The notes beneath the pieces were generated by a model. It did no database searches. It was not told the origin of the DNA and saw only the letters and a program-made list of their open reading frames with translations. Below, in pieces: positions 39,301-53,529 of a DNA stretch of 64,000 nucleotides. The stretch's first letter is position 1, and each line of letters opens with the position of its first letter. The position numbers were made by a program, and so were the translations under genes. Source of the DNA: Hepsetus odoe (taxonomy: Eukaryota; Chordata; Actinopteri; Characiformes; Hepsetidae); the NCBI GenBank assembly GCA_017165825.1, contig CM029387.1:9845467-9909466 (forward strand), written 5' to 3'.

Positions 39301-42300
39301 TGTATTAGACTGTCACAAGATAAACTTTAAACACCAAAGGGTTTTGTTGATTAACTAAGTGAAGCTAAATATACATCTTCTACGCAAATCAAAATTAAAT
39401 ATGGTGTTTTAACAAAAAATGTAGTGCATAATTTCTATGAATATCTTATTCGGAAAAAATGTAAAAACTAAAAAATTTTTAGATTTACTTATTTTGCCCA
39501 GGGGTGCCCAAACAATGTACAATGAACAAATATAAATGTTAGGCCCATCAATGCCAATTTTTTAAATAAACCAATGTAGAGATCATACAGATGGTTGCAC
39601 AAGCCACTATTTTTAGCCAATTTGACAATCATATTATTTACTTAATTGCAAATCCTTTGCAGTGAATTACTGCCTGAAGTCTACAACCTAAAAACAAAAA
39701 CAGTACTTCCTCCTTTCTTTCTTTTACATCTTCAGTTCCTGGTTTGTCTTGTGGTATGTTGGCTACAGTTCTGCATACTTTAGACACTCTTAAATCTGTA
39801 TTCCTGGATTCCACCTTTCTGTTTCCATTTGTCTACTGCTACCATTGTCAGCCTCACAGTGAATTGCTTTGCAACATCATACAGCACAATGCTTTATTCA
39901 CATGTGGAAAAAAAATGTAACCATGTCAGGCGAGCATGGACGCCAGTCAATCTTATCAATTCCTTCATCTTCCAGGAACTGCCTGCATACTCTTGCAACA
40001 TGACCATGCAGCAGGAGGAACCCAGGACCCACTGCACCAGCAAAGGGTCTAACAATGGGTCTAACAATGGGTCTAAGGATTTTATCCCAATCTTCTTCTT
40101 TCTTCTTTTTCTTTCGGCTGCTCCCGTTTAGGGCACAGCGGATCAACTGTCTCCATTTCTTCCTGTACTTTGCATCTTCCTGCTTCAAACCGATCGCTGC
40201 ATGTCCTCTCTCACCACATCCATAAACCTCCTCTTTGGTCTTCCTCTTCTCCTCTTTCCTAGCAGCTCCATCTTCAACATCCTCCTTCCAATATAATCCT
40301 TGTCTCTCCTCTGCACATGTCCAAACCAACGCAACCTTGCTTCTCTAATTTTGTCTCCAAGACGTCTAACCTGAGCTGTCCCTCTAATATACTAATTTCT
40401 AATCCTGTCCATCCTCGTCACACCTAACGAAAATCTCAGCATCTTTAACTCTGACACCTCCAGCTCCGCCTCCTGCCTTTTTGTCAGTGCCACCGTCTCC
40501 AACCCATACAACATAGCTGGTCTCACTACTGTCCTGTAAACCTTCCCTTTTACTCTAGCTGGTACGCGTCTGTCACAAATCACTCCAGCCACTCTTCTCC
40601 ACCCATTCCAACCAGCCTGCACTCTCTTCTTCACCTCTCTTCCACACTCGCCATTACACTGAACTGTTGATCCCAAGTATTTAAACTCCTCCACCTTTGT
40701 TACCTCCACTCCCTGCATCCTAACCACGCCACGTTCCTCCCTTTCATTCACACTCATGTATTCTGTCTTTGCCCTACTCACTTTCATTCCTCTCCTCTCC
40801 AGAGCATATCTCCATCTCTCCAGGTTCTCCTCAAGCTGCTCCCTACTCTCACTACAGATCACAATATCATCAGCAAACATCATCGTCCACGGAGACTCCT
40901 GTCTAACCTCGTCCGTCAACCTGTCCATTACTATTGCAAACAAGAATGGGCTCAGTGCTGATCCTTGATGTAATCCAACATCTACCTTAAATGCATCCGT
41001 CACTCCCACTGCAGATCTCACCACTGTTACAGTGTCATCATACATATCCTGAACTACTCTCACATACTTCTCTGTAACACCAGACTTCCTCATACAAAAC
41101 CACAACTCCTCTCTAGGCACCCTGTCATATGCTTTCTCCAAATCCACAAAGGCACAATGCAGCTCCTTCTGACCTTCTCTGTACTTCTCCATCAACACCC
41201 TCAGAGCAAACATTGCATCTGTGGTGCACTTTCTCGGCATAAAACCATACTGCTGTTCACTGATCCTCACCTCTTTTCTTAACCGAGCTTCCACTACTCT
41301 TTCCCATAACTTCATGGTGTGGCTGATCAACTTTATCCCTCTATAGTTACTACAGCTCTGTGCATCACCCTTATTCTTGAAGATTGGTACCAGTACACTT
41401 CGTCTCCACTCCTCAGGCATCTTCTCACTTGCCAAGATTGTGTTAAACAATCTGGTCAGAAACTCAACTGCCATCTCCCCTAAACATCTCCATGCTTCCA
41501 CTGGTATGTCATCCGGTCCAACCGCCTTTCCATTCTTCATCCTCTTCATCGCTGCCCTTACTTCCATCTTGTTTATTTGCTGCACTTCCTGGTTCACTCT
41601 TCTCACATCATCCAGTCTTCTCTCTCTCTCATTTTCTTCATTCATCAGCTCCTCAAAGTATTCCTTCCATCTGCTCAACACACTCTGTTCACCTGTGAGT
41701 ACGTTACCATTTCTATCTTTAATCGCCCTGACCTGTAGCACATCTTTCCCAGATCTGTCTCTCTGTCTAGCCAATCGGTAAAGGTCCTTTTCTCCCTCTT
41801 TACTGTCCAACCTCTCATACAATTCACCAAACACCTTATCTTTGGCCTTCACCACTGCTTTCTTCGCCCTGCGGTTCATCTCCTTGTACACCTGTCTACT
41901 TTCTTCATCTCTCTGACTGTCCCATGTCTTCTTTGCCTCCCTCTTCTTTTGAATACACTCCTGGACTTCTTGGTTCCACCACCAGGTTTCCTTATCCTCT
42001 TTCTTCCTTCCAGATGTCACACCAAGTACATTTCTAGCCGTCTGCCTGATCACTTCTGCAGTAGTTTCCCAGCAATCTGGTAGCTCTTCAACACCTCCCC
42101 AATTCCACCTTACAGTCCTCCTCCTTCAGCTTCCACCACTTGATCCTCGACTCTGCCCTCACTTTCCTCCTCTTCTTGACCTCCAAGGTCATCCTACAGA
42201 CCACCATCCTATGCTGTTTAGCTACACTCTCCCCTGTCACTACTTTGCAGTCTCTGATCTCTTTCAAACTGACCCTCCTGCAAAGAATATAATCCACCTG

Positions 42301-45300
42301 TGAGCATCTTCCTCCACTCTTATATGTCACCCTGTGCTCCTCCCTCTTCTTAAAATAAGTATTAACTACAGCCATTTCCATCCTTTTTGCAAAACCTCCA
42401 ACCATCTGACCTTCAGCATTCCTCTCCTTGACACCATGCCTACCCATCACCTCCTCATCACCTCTGTTCCCTTCACCAACATGACCATTAAAATCTGCAC
42501 CAATCATCACGCTCTCTCCCCTGGGTACACTCTCTATCACTTCATCTAACTCACTCCAGAATTTTTCCTTCTCTTTCATCTTACAACCAACTTGTGGAGC
42601 ATAAGCACTAACAACATTCATTATCACACCTTCAACTTCCAGCTTCAAACTCATCACCATCCCTGACACCCTCTTCACTTCCAAAACACTCTCCACATAC
42701 TCTTCCTTCAGGATAACACCTACTCCATTCCTCCTTCTATCCACACCATGGTAGAACAGTTTAAACCCCCCTCCAATACACCTGGCCTTACTACCCTTCC
42801 ATCTAGTCTCTTGCACACACAAAATGTCAACCTTCCTTCTCTCCATCATATCAGCTAATTCTCTACCTTTACCAGTCATGCTGCCAACATTCAAAGTCCC
42901 TACCCTCACTTCCACTCTCCTCTCCTTCTTTCTCTCCTTCTCCCTCTGGACATGCCTTCCTCCTCTTCTTCTTCTTCTTTGGCCAACAGTAGTCCAATTT
43001 CCACCAGCACACTGTAGGCTAACAGCACTGATGGCGGTCGTTGTTAACCCGGGCCTCGACCGATCTGGTATGGAATTCTGTATCGTTGTCCGCATATTGA
43101 CTTGGCAAAGTTTTACACCGGATGCCCTTCCTGACGTAACCCTCCCCATTTACTCGGGCTTGGGACCGGCACGAAGAAATACACTGGCTTGTGCATCCCT
43201 AGTGGCTGGGTTAAGGATTTTATCCCAATACCTAATAGCAATCAGGGTGCCATTGTTTATCCTGTACAGGTCTGTGCATCCCTGCATGTATATGCCTCCC
43301 CAGACCAAAACTAGCCCAACACCAAACCGATCACGCTGAATAATGTTGCAGACAACATAACGTTCACCGCCACTTCTCCAGACCCTTTCATGTCTGTCAC
43401 ATGAGTTCAGAGTGAACCTGCTTTTATCTGTGAAAGGCACAGGGCACCAGGGCTGGACATGCCAATTCTGGTGTTCTCTGGCAAATACCAGTCTAGCTCC
43501 ACAGTGCCGGGCAGTGAGCACAGGTCCCACTAAAGGACGTTGGAAGAAGAAGGCTCAAAATGAGGCACAGACCCTTGACTGCTCATTGAAGACCCTGAGG
43601 GAAGATAATGCCAGGCTCCTGGAGGAACTGAAAGAAAAGGATGGAGGAGAGTCTGTTTCTACTCATGAGTCTGTTTCTAATGGTTTGGTCAGAGACCATT
43701 TTTGCCAGTGGCCTGCTGGGGTCACTTTGTAGGGCTCTGGCAATACTCATCCTGTTCCTCCTTGCACAAAGGAGAAGATACCAGGTCTGCTGATGGGTTA
43801 AGGACCTCCTAGGGCCCTGTCCAGCTCTCCTAGTGTAAATGCCTGTCTGCTGGAATCTCCTCCATGCTCTTGAGACTGTTCTGGGAGACACAGCAAACCT
43901 TCTGGCAATGGCATGTATTGATGTGCCATCCTGGTGAAGATGAACTGACTGTGCAACCTCTGTAGGATCCAGGTATCTCCTCATGCTACCAGTAGTGACA
44001 CTGACCCTAGTCAAATGCAAACCTACTGAAAAGCAGTCAAAAACAGACGAGGAGGGAAAAAATTTCTGGGGCCATTCCTGTTTTTGAGGTCGTCTTATTG
44101 TTGCCCCTTTAGTGCACCTGTTGTTAATTTCATCAACACCAAAACAGCTGACACTAATTAACAACCCCCTCTGCTGCTTAACCGATCAGATCAATATCCC
44201 AGAAGTTTAAAGTTCCTTTATCTTTAGCAGTGTATATTTTGTACTGCAGGACACACTTCAATCTGCTTGTTGTGCCGATCCACATCCCATCCCTGGGCTA
44301 AGCGACATATTAGACAACAGATGTGGTTGCTGTAAGTAACAGGACTGTGAAAGTGTACCTTGAGCTCTGCCAGCCTGGTCTCTAGGGTAGACACCTTCTC
44401 CTGTTTAGTTCCCATCTGATCCTTTACTCCCTGCAGTTCCTCATTCAAAACCTGTGCACAAGAAAAAAACAATCAGATCAATGTCAATTAACAATGCTAT
44501 TCTTCTCGTCATATTTTATATGTAGTAATATAGTTACAATATTTATAAAAAAAAGAGAGAGAATTTTTATTTGAGAAGGCTATCTGAAAGTATGGAATAA
44601 AAACCTTCATTTGGTTCTGATGTTGCGTGGTTTCCTCATTCAGCTGAAGCCGAAGGACTTCCATCTCTTTCTGACCACACTCCTGCAGGACCTTGGCCTC
44701 CTGTTGCGCCTTCTCCAACCTCTCCTGCAGTTCCTGCATGGCTTTGGAGAGTACCTCCTTTTCTTTCAGTTCCTCCAGGAGCCTGGCGTTATCTTCCCTC
44801 AGGGTCTTCAATGAGCAGTCAAGGGTCTGTGCCTCATTTTGAGCCTTCTTCTCGAGCTCCTGAAACCTAGCTAAAAGCTCATCCCAACGTAGCTGGGCCT
44901 CCTCCTTCTGGCTGGTCAACATGCACACGTGGACGCCTAGCTCTGCCGTTTCAGTGTTGGCCCTGTGCAGAGCTTCCCTGGCTTCTCCATTCTCCAGAGC
45001 CAGAGTGCTATTCTGCCTCTTCAGAGCACGAAGGTCCTCACGCATGGATGCCAACTGAGCCTGGAAATCGCCTCTGGCAAGCGCCTCAGTGTCCCGCTCT
45101 TTTGCCAAGGTCTCCTCTCTTTCTCTGCAGTGGAGAAGCTCCTCAATGTGCTGGCGGTTCAGTTCCTCCACCTGGCCCTTGAGTTGCTCAGCCTGGGCAC
45201 GGAGGTCTTCCCTGGAAGCTTCAGTCACTTCCTGCATGGCCTGGAGCTTCATCTTTTCATCTGCACTCACCTGGACTTGGGCCCGGAGCTCTACTACTTC

Positions 45301-48300
45301 CTCTTGTAGTCTGGAAACCTCCTTCATGTTCAGGTCCAGCTGGGCCTCAGCCAGAGCAAGCCTAGAGGTCACTTGTCCAGTCTCAAAGCTGTGGCTGAAC
45401 TTCTGTTCTCCCTTTATACCTTTAGGTTCCTCTTCATCTTTGAGATTATTTAAGTGGATGTCAGAGACTATCTCAGCCTCCTTAAAACCTGTCCCATTAT
45501 TTAGCACTTCACAATTCTCCTTCAGAGCAATAGGTAGCTCCTCAACCTTCAGCTTCCTCATTTCAACTTCTCTAGAATTGCTCTTTATCTGGGCTTGGTG
45601 GATGCTCTTTTCCAGACACTGGTTCTCTTCCAGGAATTTTCCCTCTTGCTCATCCAGTTCAACCCCAGCCAAATTCAGTTTTTCTTTCAGTTGCTTCTCA
45701 GAGGTTTTAAGAGTTGCCACCTCTCTCTCCAGGGCCGCTCTGCCCTGGACCAGCTCTTTGCTGGTCTCTTCTGTCCTCTTGACTGTATGAAGCAATTTGG
45801 CATTGATTTCCATAAGATTGGTGCACTGGGTCTTGTATTCATCTAGCTTCTTAGCTTGGCTTTCCACTTTCTGAGTGAACACAGATAGTCTTCTGTTTTG
45901 ATTTTCCAGCTGCTGAACCTTCTGAGAATTGATTGCAACTTCTGCCTCCTTTGATTTCAGCTGCTCCTGCAGTGATACAATCTGATCATCTAACGTCTCC
46001 TTTAGAAATCTGCTCTTCTGCTGCAGCTCTTCATGCTCCTTTTTCATCTCTTCTAGCTGTTGTTCCCTTATCTCCAATGAATTTAATACATCCTGCAGCT
46101 GGGTGTGTAGTTTCCCTCCCTCCTGTTCCTTCAAAGATAGCGCTTCATGAAGGCGGTTTATAGTTGCATGGAGCTCTTCAACCTGCTGAACTGCAGTGGC
46201 CCTCTCTTCCTCTGTGTACACTTGGAGCTTAGCAATTTTTTCTTCTCTCTCTTTCAGCTTCTCTCCCTGGTTCTTGAGTTCTTGGGCCAATCTCTCAGCC
46301 TTTCTGGCATGATCTTCACTCTCGCGCCTGGCTTCAAGTCTCTCCAGTTCAGCCTCTTTCAGCTTACTCAGAAGTTCCTGGATCTTCCAAGCCGAATCGC
46401 AGTAGCTGGCCACCTGTTGGCCTTTCTCACTCAGTGCCCCATCCAGTTTAGCTAGCAGCTCCATGTTCTTGTTCTCTGCAATGCTTAATCTTTCCTCTAA
46501 GTTTCTTGATGTTGCTTGTGTCGCAGCTTGAGGATTTTCACCCCAATGCCCATTAACGTTTTCTAGTTCCTGCTTCTTGAATGAGTCAGATGACTGGTCA
46601 CTCTCTTCATGTGGCTTCTGATTGGCTCTTTCAGCTTCAAGTTGTTCTTGAAGATCCCTGACCTCTTGCCTTAACTCTGTAGCTTCGTCAGTGAGCAGAC
46701 GGACCTGCTCCAGAAGCTGCTGCTGCCTTAGCTCTGATTGGTCGAGTTCAATGCGCAGATCATCCGCAGCATTACATCCTAGTTCTCCTAGGTCTCCAAG
46801 CAAACTGGGGCCAAAGTCTGGGCCTGGTAGGAATTCCTGGGCCTGCTTTAAAAAAGCAGGAAATTCAGCACAATTTAAAAACATTTTCTTTTTAGTTTTT
46901 GACATAGTAAAGACATAGTAGTTCATGTACAAAGATAATTAACTGAAGATTAGAATAGGCAGCTAGTTGTAAATGTGAAAACTGTGCTTTTCCATTGGCC
47001 CACTACCAATTGGCCCAGTTTTATGGTTCTGGTACATGCTCAAACTTAGCAACAGGACCTAAAAGAACTCAAGGGTGCACACCTGTGTCTTTGATTAGTA
47101 TCTTAGCAAAAGCAAATGAAACTTAAAGTTATCTAAATTAAACGCTTACATGGCAAACAAGTGTCCCAGATGTGTTGAATGCAATCTTCAGAGTTAGGTA
47201 GTGCTACATAAGAACACCATTAAGCACACTATGTACAGTGCCTCGCAAAAGTATTCACCCCCCCTTTGGCTTTTTGAAAGTGACTGTTCTTGTCATTGCG
47301 AGGTCACAGCACAGCACACAGTGAACCACAACGAAACTGGACCTCTGCATTTAAACACTGTGCAGCAGGTGGCAGCTATGAAAGCTGCCCGGGGACGGTA
47401 CCTTGCTCAAGGGTACCTCAGGGCATCCTACTGGTAAGGGGTTTGAACCTACAATCTTGTGATCTTGGGGCCAACTCCCTAACCACTAGGCCTAAACTAG
47501 ACTCTAAAAAACAAAAAAAACAAACAAAAAAAAATACTGAAAATTGGTATTTGCATATGTATTGACCCCCTTTGCTATGAAGCCCCTAAAAAGTCCTAGT
47601 GCAAGCGATTACCTTCAAACTTCCTATAATTAGTGAAATGAAGTCCATCTGTGTGCAAGTGTCACATGATCTGTCAGTATAAACACACCTTATTTGAAAG
47701 GCCCCAGAGAGACTGCAACACCACTAAGCAAGAGGCATCACACCATGAAGATAAAGGAGCTCTCCAAACAAGTCAGGGACAAAGTTGTTGAGAAGTACAG
47801 GTCAGGGTTGGGTTATAAAAAAAATATCCAAATTTTTGATGATCCCCTGGAGCACCATCAAATCCATCATATTTAAATGGAAAGAACATGGTACCACAAC
47901 AAACCTGCCAAGAGAGGGCCACCCACCAAAACTCACAGACCAGGCAAGGAGGGCATTAATCAGAGTGGCAGCACAGAGACTAAAGGTAACCCTGAAGAAG
48001 TTGCAGAGTTCCACAGCAAAAACTGGAGTATCTGTCCACAGGACCACAATAAGTCGTACACTCCAGAGAGCTGGGCTTTATGGAAAAGTGACCATTACTT
48101 AACGTTAAAAATAAGAAGGCACGTAGAGTTCTTAAAGCTCATAGAAACTTATCCAAAGCGACTTGCAGCTGCAATTGCCGTAAATGGTGGCTCTACAAAG
48201 TACTGACTTTAGGGGGGTGAATAGTTATGTAGTTGATGTTATTTTGTCCGATTTGTTGTTTGCTTCACAATAAAAAAAAAGAAAATAAAAATACATTTAC

Positions 48301-51300
48301 AAAGTTGTAGGCATGTTCTGTAAATGTTCTGTAAACAATCGATTGTAATTCCAGGTTGTGAGTCAACAAAACATGAAAAAAAGCCAAGGGGGGTGAATTC
48401 TTTTGCAAGGCACTGTAGATACGCCTCAGTATTTTTTGAAAGAAATAAAAGCTTGCAGATAAGTGCATGTAAGTGTGGAAATTTGTGTGAGTGCTGGAGG
48501 GCAGCATACTATCTTCAGTAAGGACAGCTAATGTAGACATTAATGTAGTTAATTTAGCTAATGCAGCGCAATAAATAAATGGCTTGACTCTACATAAGTC
48601 TATGCGAATGCAGATATTTTTTTGAGTGTTTAGTTAATGTAGTTAGTAGTTAACCTAACTGTTGACTTAAAAAAAAAAAACTCCTCTGAAATGTGAATTT
48701 CATGAAGACATCAGAATACAATAAAGCGATAGAAAATAATTTAAAGTAAACCTGTGAATAGCTGCTGGCAAGGCTGTTCACACTAGAGCAGCGACTAGGC
48801 GGCCTCCACAGATGAGTAGCCGATACTGCTGATCCAAGTGTTCTCCTACAAACATTGAAGTTATAAAAGAATCTGTATTTAAAATATTGTCATACAAGCA
48901 CTCACCACTCACCACCCACGCACCCTTTAGAGTATGAGTACTAGGTCCATTTTACATTCAACTGACTGTATTTATATGAGTTAGGGCTTGGATTTCTTTA
49001 ATATCAGTAATTTGTTTTTTTTTTATGACTTGTGAAAACAACATGCATCATCTGTTACATGCATGTGCCTGCTGAGGACCACAAGAGGATGTGGTCATAA
49101 GCAAACAGGAAGTATGTCTGATTTAGGTGAAGTACACAGGAAAAAGGTATAATACGGCTTAGCAGAGAAGTGAGAACACACCACAAGTTCAACTGAAAAA
49201 GTTAAAAGCTACATCACATACATTTTTAACTGAAACTACTGTAAGGTTGCACTTCAGTAAAAACAAAGTATTAACATAAAGGGATTGTAAGAAAGAGGGT
49301 AGGACATGATGTACTCTATATTTCTTTAAGATACTATACTGAATGTTCTTATTCTAAAGTGTGGGCCACATAAAACCTTTCCCAACCTGGCGAAGGCAGG
49401 CCACTCCGAATCTAGATCATATCCTCTTGATGCCACATCAAACTGGACCTCATTCAGCTCATACAAATGACTGATGATGTCAGCTGTCAGATGGGACTTC
49501 AAAAACGGACTGCGGGCATAGTACCAGTCACTGCAAGAAAGATAATAAAAAAAAAAATAGCAAAAAAAGTAATACAACTCTAAACATGCATGCTACTTAA
49601 GGAAACTGACACCATATTCATGAACAAGCCTCAAGGGGAAGGGAAAAACTCTTTGGAAATTTCAGAAGTAAAACTAAACCAGGGAACAGAAATCAGCAAA
49701 TGTCAGTTGCTTTTGCTTTTTAGCAGTGTTCAGTAACTGCAAGCTTTCAAAAAGCCAGCATTTTTATGCATGTTGACTACATGTTTTCAATAACTATTCT
49801 ATTTTTTGACAATGTGGCACAAATGTAAGGATTGTAAATGAAAGACTAAGTAGCAATGTTCATCTTCTTTCAAAGAAAATGCGCAATTGATGTATTCTAA
49901 TTATCTGAGCAGTTTTTTGAACACTTCTTTTTGCACAGTCATGTTTCTTGAGCATTTATCTGCTGTTACTTCAGAAGGAAAGGAAGCTTTTACTTGAAAT
50001 TCAGTTTTGTTGACGTCCTTGGTGTCACCCACCCACCTATCCTATTCCAGTCACTGCTCATTTCCCCATTCCACTGTGCTTGTGTTTCTAGCATGAACTT
50101 TCAGTTCAACTCACAACAAAGTAGATGCAGACACTAGGAGCTTAATGGTGGAACCTTTTTATGTACTCATGTAAGTCATAAGACAATACGGCATTTATAC
50201 TACATATCCCATAGACTCTGAATCTTCTATATGCTTTTTGCATGCACTTAAAATCTAAATGTTAACTAAAACATCCATACTTCTATCTTTGCATCCATCA
50301 TGGAACCCCTTGGCTAACCAAGTTTAATAGGGGTGCTGGAACCAACACAAGTGCCCATAGGGTTAAAGTCAATAATCACCCAGGAAAATTCACCAGTCCC
50401 TCCTTATGAAACTCTTTATACCAAACAGTAATGATGTCCATAAAATGCACTGAAAGCCATCCTATGACATACTTTTTATATGACGCCAGTAAATATCATC
50501 ATCGCCCACCTGAATTTAAACACTTTATATGATACATCACAAGCCATCTCACTGCTACACTAAAATCTGCATACAAAGCTGATGCCAATTTCCCTTCTCC
50601 CTACAAGTCATACTAAAATAAAGCCAGTGCTGGATTAGCAGACAGTGCAGTTTCTTTTCCTTACCAAGTGACCTTTTGGTTCATAAGACATTGCTGAAGA
50701 GTGTCTGCCAGCCTCTGGTGCACAAGGCAGTAGCGGATGAAGGCTCGCCCTTTCCCCAGTGATGTCTTCAACTGCGGCATAAGGAATAGTGCATAAATTA
50801 ATATATATAAACAAAGTTTATCTGTGCATACACTTCACCACTGCACTATTCACCAATGAAAACCAACCCAAACAGCTCTGCAGAACATACATTATTTGGG
50901 TGATTAGCCAATCTTAACACAGCAGTGACAGCGATACAGTGCTTGTGCAGCAGTGTGTGTGTCTCAGTGATTGAGGCATTGCTGCGGCTATAGTCTGTGA
51001 CTGTAAAGAGCATTTATTTGGTAGTTGTTTTATAAAATAGACTGTAAATCCATGGTAAAATTGGAAAAACATTTCAAACAGCATAACGAATAACAATGAA
51101 AGGTGGCTTTAATCTAACTTTGCATAAACCTCACTATAATTATTCATGCCAACAAAGACCAACACAACTAAACGGACAAGTCTACAAATACATACTGACA
51201 GGAAACACACCATTTATATCTTTAATATCCTGACAACAGTGTGGAAACCTAACAGATAAAAATTGCTGCCTTTGGGTCAAGAGGTTAAAAGTTCTGAGCT

Positions 51301-53469
51301 GACTTATCAGATTAGATACAGCCAGCCCATTGTGAGTGTATGTGATTCACCCAGCAGCCTGCCAGATGGCTGGATTACAGTAAGTGGCCAAATTAAAGAA
51401 CATACGGAGAACAGATGGGACTGCCACTACGCAGCTGACAGATAACATGTTTGCAGTTACCCGGATTCCCGTCAAAATGTTTTGTCATGTTCTAAGGGAT
51501 CCTTCTGAAATCTTTCCCAGTCAGCTGTGTGGACACATGTATGTGTGAAATGAACTCAAAGGTGAGAATGAATAAAGGCAGTTTTTGCTCTTCTACAAGA
51601 CCAAACTGACAAGCAGACGTGCCAACCAGGAGTTACAAAATTATAAATTAGCTGACCTTGCTGCAGCTTTGGATTTGCGCACAAAAAATTCCCCGGAAGT
51701 ATGAAAAAGACGTTCCTACTTCTAATGCAATAGAACAGTCTTCTTCTTCTACTACTACTTCAAGGCAACTTGGGTTCTGATAAGCAAAGGAACTAAAGGT
51801 TTTGACTTTTTTACTCTTTAGTGAATATCTCGATACACTATGAAATCAAATGTAATAAAAATCTGCAGGAATTTACACAGAAGTAATATATAATCGATAG
51901 ATACAAATACAGTATATTTTTATATCAAACAGAACTCTGAAAATTGTATTACACACTTTTTAATGTACACTGTGTTCAACTCGTAAACTTGAGTTATATT
52001 CAATATTTAAATTCATAAGTCCTACAATTTGAGTTACTCAAGCAGTCATCACTTTATGAGGAATTACTGAATAATAACAATCAAGATTAAATAAAACCTA
52101 ACACTAGTGTTACACCTACAGCATATCACCAACCTCAGACAGTGGTTCTCTGTGTCTCTCAGCTTCATGTTGCAAGGGGAAGGGCAAAGAAACAGATACA
52201 AATACAAATATAGATCCAAAAACAAATGAATCAAAAGAAACTAAATTCAATCAGAAAGGCAGAAAAATAAATCTGAAGGCAGTCAGGTGTTGCGCAGCGA
52301 TGACCGCAACCTACTCTGTATGTGTGCCGTATTGCGCACATGCTGTGGATTACCTCAGGGATAGATTTGACAAAGCGGATCCCATCATTAGCCCCCTTTA
52401 TCCTGGCCAAGCAGTCACAGAAGTAGTCCCAGTAGTCTTTTCGGCTGCCCAGAAATGTTGTCTTTTCTTTCTGGTCAAACTGTAAACATCAGCAGGTTAA
52501 TGTTCTTGCTAATACTCTCAAATTATGAGTTACAGATAAAGGATGAAGGGAATTTCCATTATAATAACTGATAACACTTTGTGGCCAATATCAATTCCAA
52601 TTACTTATAATTAGAGATATTTAATTGAATTAACAAGTTCAAGCTATAAAATTATTAGGTGTCCAACAGTGTCCAGACAGTCCTTTTCAGCCGTTCAGCC
52701 GAGTTCAGCCACTTTAAGGTGATCTCAGTGCTGACACCAGGATTCAAGTGCACACATGCAGTTGGCATATAATTGTCAAAGACAAACAATGCTTATGGAG
52801 CAGTCTGAGGTCACATGTCACATGCCTGACAACTAGTGTTGACTAAAGAGGTATAAAGCCCTGCAGCACTAACACTTCTATGCAGTTCTCTGTAGTAGCT
52901 ATATTTAAAACAGTAGGTGAATGAAATATTGTTATAACATTGTTATAATAATGTAGCTTTACACTCTTACTGCGATAGCGTTAGCTATCTATCCTGACCA
53001 GAAAATTAGACTTTAAATAGAAAGGACATTTCTATCCAACACTTAAACTATTCCTGAACATTTTTTGCAATGTAGCATGGTGCTTTATCCTACTTATAGA
53101 GACCACTGTCAACACATGAGAGATGCATGGGGTCTGCATTAATGTTTATTTCAGTTATATGTAAAATAGCATTCATATAAATGCAAGGATCTGAAGTTTC
53201 CCAGCATAACATTGAACAGAGCATTCTGTGGCTGTTGCTTTCTTGTCTTTTACCCACAGTGCATCCTGGTGTCCTCCTTTTTAAGGTAAGCCAAATCCCA
53301 TGGCTCTGTCCTTCCTTGGATCATTTTTGGAAGGTGCTAGTCACCACATACTTAGAACACCCCACAAGAGCCGCAGGTTTAGACTACAATTTGGCCTTTG
53401 TCAAAGTTATTTATATCCCCCCTTAGCCCATTTTTCTTACCATTATTTAGAGCAGTTGCTCATTCACAG

Positions 53470-53529
<60 letters not shown>

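Larger units (their letters stand above)
40092..43211 (-). mobile_element. RTE-type LINE, nearly intact, nested in the Tc1
   Basis: Flanked by an 18-bp target-site duplication TAAGGATTTTATCCCAAT (40074-40091 and 43212-43229), so the insertion limits are exact (3,120 bp). Endonuclease and reverse transcriptase lie on the minus strand. The 3' end reads GGGAGCAGCCGAAAG with an A/G-rich tail, and the 5' end matches that of the copy at 18995. Confidence 0.93.
39922..44232 (-). mobile_element. Tc1-type transposon in FYCO1 intron 8, interrupted and truncated
   Basis: The right tip ends AGCAGTG at 44232 next to TA (44233-44234). On the minus strand the transposase starts MRRYLDPTEVAQSVHLHQDG near 43986, followed by the HTH region (RRFAVSPRTVSRAWRRFQQTG), then the first catalytic block (PFTDKSRFTLN, near 43420-43440), and after the LINE insertion the RVCRQFLEDEGIDKIDW...SPD block near 39925-39995. 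The part after SPD and the left TIR are gone. It is broken by the LINE at 40092-43211 and by the FYCO1 exon fragment at 43545-43641, so it is inactive. Confidence 0.85.

Noticed and set aside
43412..43732. Plus-strand ORF of 106 codons with FYCO1-like peptide
   Set aside because: Not a gene: it reads through antisense Tc1 sequence and the inverted FYCO1 exon fragment.
45089..45790. Plus-strand ORF of 233 codons inside FYCO1 exon 7
   Set aside because: Antisense shadow of the Glu/Gln/Leu-rich coiled coil; Ser/Leu-rich with no family likeness.
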